DNA from: Elusimicrobiaceae bacterium | GTDB taxonomy: Bacteria > Elusimicrobiota > Elusimicrobia > Elusimicrobiales > Elusimicrobiaceae | DNA: 64,000 nucleotides | Direction: 5' to 3' | Assembly (NCBI GenBank): GCA_017528825.1 | Contig: JAFXOI010000003.1 | Span: 62,001-126,000, forward strand | Shown: positions 60,549-64,000 of the stretch, piece by piece | Numbering within the stretch: the first letter of the stretch is position 1 | Layout: each line of letters begins with the position of its first letter | Notes under the pieces: generated by a model | The model's input: only the letters and a program-made list of their open reading frames with translations | What the model was told of the DNA's origin: nothing | Database searches by the model: none | Program-made: the position numbers and the translations under genes

Positions 60549-61573
60549 TTCGGTATATTGCCAGAAGACTTCTTTTATTGCCACTGGTGGTATTAGGCGT
60601 CACCTTTCTGTTGTTTTTCCTAACGCAACGGCTCAGCCCGGAAATGCGCGCTTCTCTGTATATCAAAGATCCGCGTCAAATGGGTTCCATGGAAGAAATA
60701 ATTCAAAAATATGGCTTGCGCGATAATTTGTTTAAGCAATACGGCCGCTGGCTAACCGGTGTCATAAGCGGTGATTTGGGTTATAGCCAAAGCGCCAATA
60801 TGCCGGTGAAACAAGCTATTAAAGAGTATTTACCGGCGACGGTACAACTAGCATTTGTAACGATTGTGTTGGTGGTGTTTTTCGGCGTCTGGTTTGGCAC
60901 CGTGTCAGCGGTGAAGAAAGATAAGTGGCAAGATCAGTTGGCGCGTTTGATCAGCGTGGGGGGATTTTCTTTACCTATTTTTGTGTTGGGGCTTTTACTA
61001 CTGATGTTGTTTTACGGCAAGTTAGGTTGGTTCCCACCGGGCGGATATTCTTTATCAACGGACGTAACGATCCACTTGCCCTCTTTTCATCACTATACCG
61101 GATTTTTATTGATAGATTCTTTGCTAAACGGTAACTTGCGTGTATTTGTAGATGTGCTACGGCATTTGTTTTTACCGGCATTAACGCTATGTTTGGGTTC
61201 TTTTGCCTTAATGGTGCGCGTTATGCGCTCCTCTATGTTAGAGGAATTAAATAAAGATTATGTGCGTACCGCACGTGCTAAAGGCCTGCCCGAACGAACG
61301 GTTATTTATCGTCACGCCGGTAAAAATGCCATCATTCCGGTTATTACGTTAGCGGGGATTCAATTTATCCGTTTGCTAGGGGGCACGGTGATTGTGGAAA
61401 CGATTTTTGATTATCCGGGCATTGGCCGCTTCGGAGTAACAGCGGCACAACAGTTGGATATCGCGGGAATTCTGGGTTTTTCACTCATGGTGGCCGTGCT
61501 CTTTGTGGTAGGTAATTTATTATCTGATATTTTATACACAGCGGTGGACCCGAGGATTAAACTGCATGACTAA
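60545..61573 (+). CDS. Oligopeptide ABC transporter permease (OppB/DppB-like)
   Basis: 342 residues, six membrane helices. N-terminus MIRYIARRLLLLPLVVLGVT and the EAA loop (RTARAKGLPERTVIYRHAGKN) are typical. C-terminus ends VDPRIKL. It overlaps the next permease gene by 8 bases. Confidence 0.92.
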   Translation: MIRYIARRLLLLPLVVLGVTFLLFFLTQRLSPEMRASLYIKDPRQMGSMEEIIQKYGLRDNLFKQYGRWLTGVISGDLGYSQSANMPVKQAIKEYLPATVQLAFVTIVLVVFFGVWFGTVSAVKKDKWQDQLARLISVGGFSLPIFVLGLLLLMLFYGKLGWFPPGGYSLSTDVTIHLPSFHHYTGFLLIDSLLNGNLRVFVDVLRHLFLPALTLCLGSFALMVRVMRSSMLEELNKDYVRTARAKGLPERTVIYRHAGKNAIIPVITLAGIQFIRLLGGTVIVETIFDYPGIGRFGVTAAQQLDIAGILGFSLMVAVLFVVGNLLSDILYTAVDPRIKLHD

Positions 61574-62435
61574 ACGTATTTGGAAACGCATTTTGCAAAA
61601 CAAATCCTCCTTGTGCGGATTTGTATTAGTGGCTTTTTTTGCCGGGGTGGCTCTGTTTGCTCCGGTGCTGGCTCCCGCTCATGGCAAGGACGTGTATCAA
61701 ATGCCACAAAGCAGCTATGACATTGCGCCTCAACCGCCGTCTGCACAACATTGGTTTGGAACAACCGAACAACAATATGATCTGTATTACGGAGTCGTTT
61801 GGGGAACGCGGCTAGCTTTTAAGATTGGCATTTCGGTTACATTTTTTGCCTTTTTAATCGGACTTTTTTTGGGAAGTGCCGCGGCGTATTTCGGCGGAAA
61901 GATAGACGAGATTATTATGCGCTGTACGGATGTCGTGTTTGCGGTTCCTTCGCTGGTACTGGCTATGGTAATTGCCGCCATGTTGGGGCCTGATATTAAA
62001 AATATGATGATTGCTTTAACGGCGGTAGCATGGCCTTCGTATGCGCGGTTAGTGCGGGGAGATGTATTGTCTGTTAAAGAACGGGATTTTGTCACAGCCT
62101 CCAAGGCATTAGGGGCAAGAGGGCCACGGTTACTACTACGACATATTCTGCCCAATTCCATTTACCCGTCTATTGTGGTGGCCAGCTTGGATATTGGCTA
62201 TATTGTATTGACTGCCGCCTCTTTGTCCTTCTTGGGCTTGGGAGCCCAACCGGGCACAGCCGATTGGGGGCAATTAATTGCCTTAGCGCGTAACTGGGTA
62301 TTAGGTAGTGGCAGTAACACGTTTGCGTATTGGTACACCGTCGTAGTACCGGGGGGAGCAATTTTCTTATTTGTACTAGGTTGGAATTTGCTGGGAGATG
62401 GGTTTCGCGATATTTTAGACCCGCGCCAGGGCTAA
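61566..62435 (+). CDS. Oligopeptide ABC transporter permease (OppC/DppC-like)
   Basis: 289 residues, N-terminal OppC_N segment (WKRILQNKSSLCGFVLVAFF), then six-helix permease with EAA loop (TASKALGARGPRLLLRHILPN) and ILDPRQG end. Last gene of the four-gene importer; no solute-binding protein gene is adjacent. Confidence 0.92.
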   Translation: MTKRIWKRILQNKSSLCGFVLVAFFAGVALFAPVLAPAHGKDVYQMPQSSYDIAPQPPSAQHWFGTTEQQYDLYYGVVWGTRLAFKIGISVTFFAFLIGLFLGSAAAYFGGKIDEIIMRCTDVVFAVPSLVLAMVIAAMLGPDIKNMMIALTAVAWPSYARLVRGDVLSVKERDFVTASKALGARGPRLLLRHILPNSIYPSIVVASLDIGYIVLTAASLSFLGLGAQPGTADWGQLIALARNWVLGSGSNTFAYWYTVVVPGGAIFLFVLGWNLLGDGFRDILDPRQG

Positions 62436-62482
62436 TTTAAGCTACAATAAGATAAAGGGATTTTTTTATGTGAGGTTATAAC

Positions 62483-64000
62483 ATGATTAGAAGGAAGGAT
62501 CTGTATACATCTTTAAGTGATAGTGCATTTCGCCAACCGGAAAAGGTGGCCTTAGTGGAAGCATCCACCGGAAAGAAAGTTACTTATGCAGAATTATTGA
62601 TGAAAGTGGATCGCGCGGCCGATATGTTTTGGGAACACGGCATTCGTAAGGGGGACCGCGTGGCGGTAGTACATCGCAACTCTATTGAAGTGGTGGTGGC
62701 GAACTACGGTTTGTATAAGATTGGTGCTATTTGTATTCCCATGAACTTTATGGTGACCAAGCAAGAAGAGATCCAATTCATTTTGAATAATGCCGGTGCC
62801 AAAGCAGTAGTAACACAACAAGAATTTATCCGCCATTATTTGAAAGCACAACCGTCACTACCGGATTTGAGATATATTTTCTCTACAGATACCATTCCGG
62901 AATCTGCCCAAGATAAACCGTTTGTGCAATTATTTTGGGATCAGATTGAAAAATCTACTTTCCACGATGAAACTGCCGGAGCCTGCGCTCGTACGGAAGA
63001 CGATGCTTTTATCTTGTATACTTCCGGTACTACGGGCCAACCCAAAGGAGCTATGGTCACGCACGGCAATTTGGCCAGTAACGTTATTTCTTGTGCCCAA
63101 ATTTTTAAGATTAACGATGATGATGTGTTCTTGTGTTTATTGCCTATGTTCCACTCGTTTGCATGGACAACGTGTGTCGTTATTCCTTTGTATCTGAATT
63201 TGAAAGTAGTCATTGTGGCCAACGTCATGCCGGCCAAAACATGGCTTTCTGCGATGGGTAGTGAAAACGTAACACTCATTTTGGCAGTGCCACAAATTTT
63301 GGCGGTGCTGTCCAAAGAAGCCAAAGGGCTCAAACAGCTCTACTTGCGTTTCTGGCCGTTTAAGCATGTGCGCTTTGCCGTATCCGGTGCGGCTCCTTTA
63401 ACACAAGAAATTAAAGATCGGTTCGAGCAGAAAATCGGTGTGAAAATTTTGGAAGGTTACGGCCTAACCGAAACCAGCCCCGTGGTGAGCGTGAACACGG
63501 AAGAATTGCAAAAAATTAAATCTGTCGGCCCTGCTATTCCGGCCGTTAGTACGATTGTATTAGATGAAGAGGGCAAAGAAGTTCCGCGCAACTGTGAAGG
63601 GGAATTATGTGTAAAAGGTCCCAACGTATTCCGCGGATATTTTGGCAATCCGCAAGCTACCAAAGATGCTTTTACGCAGGATGGTTGGTTTAAGACAGGC
63701 GATATTGTGGCTATTGATGACGACGGATTTATCTTCATTAAAGACCGCAAGAAAGACATGATTATCATTAAAGGGCTCAAAGTATTTTCTGCCCAAGTGG
63801 AGGCAATCATTAATTCTTGTGAGGGTATTGAAGAATCTGCTATTATTGGCGTGCCGGATGGAAAAGGTGGCGAGTTTATTAAATGTTACGCCGTCAAAAC
63901 GGAAGGCGCTACCCTGACCGATAATGATTTCCGCAAATTCTTAAAATTGAATTTGGACAATTATAAACGTCCGCGTGATTTTGAATTTGTCGATAAACTC
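62483..64000 (+). CDS. Long-chain fatty-acid--CoA ligase / AMP-binding enzyme, 3' end outside the window
   Basis: 506 codons are visible without a stop. Core motifs: A3 YTSGTTGQPKGAMVTHGN, LPMFHSFAW, A5 EGYGLTETSP, A7 GWFKTGD and A8 KDRKKDMIIIKG. The mix fits class I acyl-CoA synthetases, which activate fatty acids as acyl-AMP then acyl-CoA. The last catalytic Lys region near the C-terminus is beyond the edge. Start ATG 62483 with a TGAGG-like site. Substrate length is not certain. Confidence 0.9.
   Translation, partial: MIRRKDLYTSLSDSAFRQPEKVALVEASTGKKVTYAELLMKVDRAADMFWEHGIRKGDRVAVVHRNSIEVVVANYGLYKIGAICIPMNFMVTKQEEIQFILNNAGAKAVVTQQEFIRHYLKAQPSLPDLRYIFSTDTIPESAQDKPFVQLFWDQIEKSTFHDETAGACARTEDDAFILYTSGTTGQPKGAMVTHGNLASNVISCAQIFKINDDDVFLCLLPMFHSFAWTTCVVIPLYLNLKVVIVANVMPAKTWLSAMGSENVTLILAVPQILAVLSKEAKGLKQLYLRFWPFKHVRFAVSGAAPLTQEIKDRFEQKIGVKILEGYGLTETSPVVSVNTEELQKIKSVGPAIPAVSTIVLDEEGKEVPRNCEGELCVKGPNVFRGYFGNPQATKDAFTQDGWFKTGDIVAIDDDGFIFIKDRKKDMIIIKGLKVFSAQVEAIINSCEGIEESAIIGVPDGKGGEFIKCYAVKTEGATLTDNDFRKFLKLNLDNYKRPRDFEFVDKL

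Overview
This window looks like chromosome of an LPS-bearing (diderm) bacterium, most likely a host-associated member of the Elusimicrobiota (Elusimicrobium-like). The taxonomic call is inference. It rests on several PilE-like pilins with near-identical [12 protein letters not shown]-termini at separate loci, on the ispE-spoVG-tRNA order in a Gram-negative, and on LPS genes (waaA, a GT9 glycosyltransferase, LptF/LptG) beside a type IV pilus locus. Coding density is high, and most genes have a clear Shine-Dalgarno and sigma70-like promoters. I see no phage, complete IS element, rRNA or CRISPR array.

Layout. 1-4.4 kb: 3' part of a phosphoglucomutase, a structured leader, a PilE-like pilin with an abnormal leader peptide, and a convergent lptF/lptG pair in which lptG is frameshifted. 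4.4-13.5 kb: a giant SprA-like outer-membrane barrel protein followed by comF, waaA and a two-headed GT9 glycosyltransferase. 13.5-18.8 kb: two more pilins (one with a cysteine-ladder tail), a nucleoside-type MFS permease, YajQ and a secreted TPR protein. 18.8-28.9 kb: housekeeping genes (uvrC, rpsT, glyS/glyQ, a HAD phosphatase, recO, and rpmH-rnpA-yidD-yidC-jag). 28.9-35.5 kb: a MORN-type protein, trxA, polA, coaE, rho and tRNA-Arg. 35.5-39.9 kb: a nitroreductase remnant, two paralogous secreted coiled-coil proteins with matching upstream motifs, a duplicated tRNA-Gln 3' end, spoVG and ispE. 40-44 kb: a secreted Cys-rich protein and an O-antigen-ligase/TPR protein. 44-58.4 kb: a long type IV pilus / type II secretion-like operon (TPR-OmpA-FlgD-like protein, PilM-PilN fusion, PilO, PilP-like, secretin, PilB, PilC, six pilin-like subunits, secreted metallopeptidase). 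58.5-64 kb: a dipeptide/oligopeptide ABC importer (D-F-B-C) and the start of a long-chain acyl-CoA synthetase.

The unifying theme is the cell surface. Envelope assembly (LptF/G, WaaA, GT9, O-antigen-ligase-like protein, YidC), pilus machinery and several diversified pilins sit close together. The strongest unusual signals are: (i) a family of 25-base palindromes (8-bp stem, 9-nt loop, gtc/gac flanks) occurring as inverted pairs, two of which lie inside a pilin leader peptide and one in the 5' UTR of another pilin; (ii) a multi-helix leader RNA with a competing terminator-like helix; (iii) a pilin with 19-residue Cys repeats; (iv) a SprA-like translocon-sized protein; (v) two paralogs with an internal signal-peptide-like segment and identically spaced direct repeats upstream; (vi) a 59-bp duplication of a tRNA-Gln 3' end plus its terminator.
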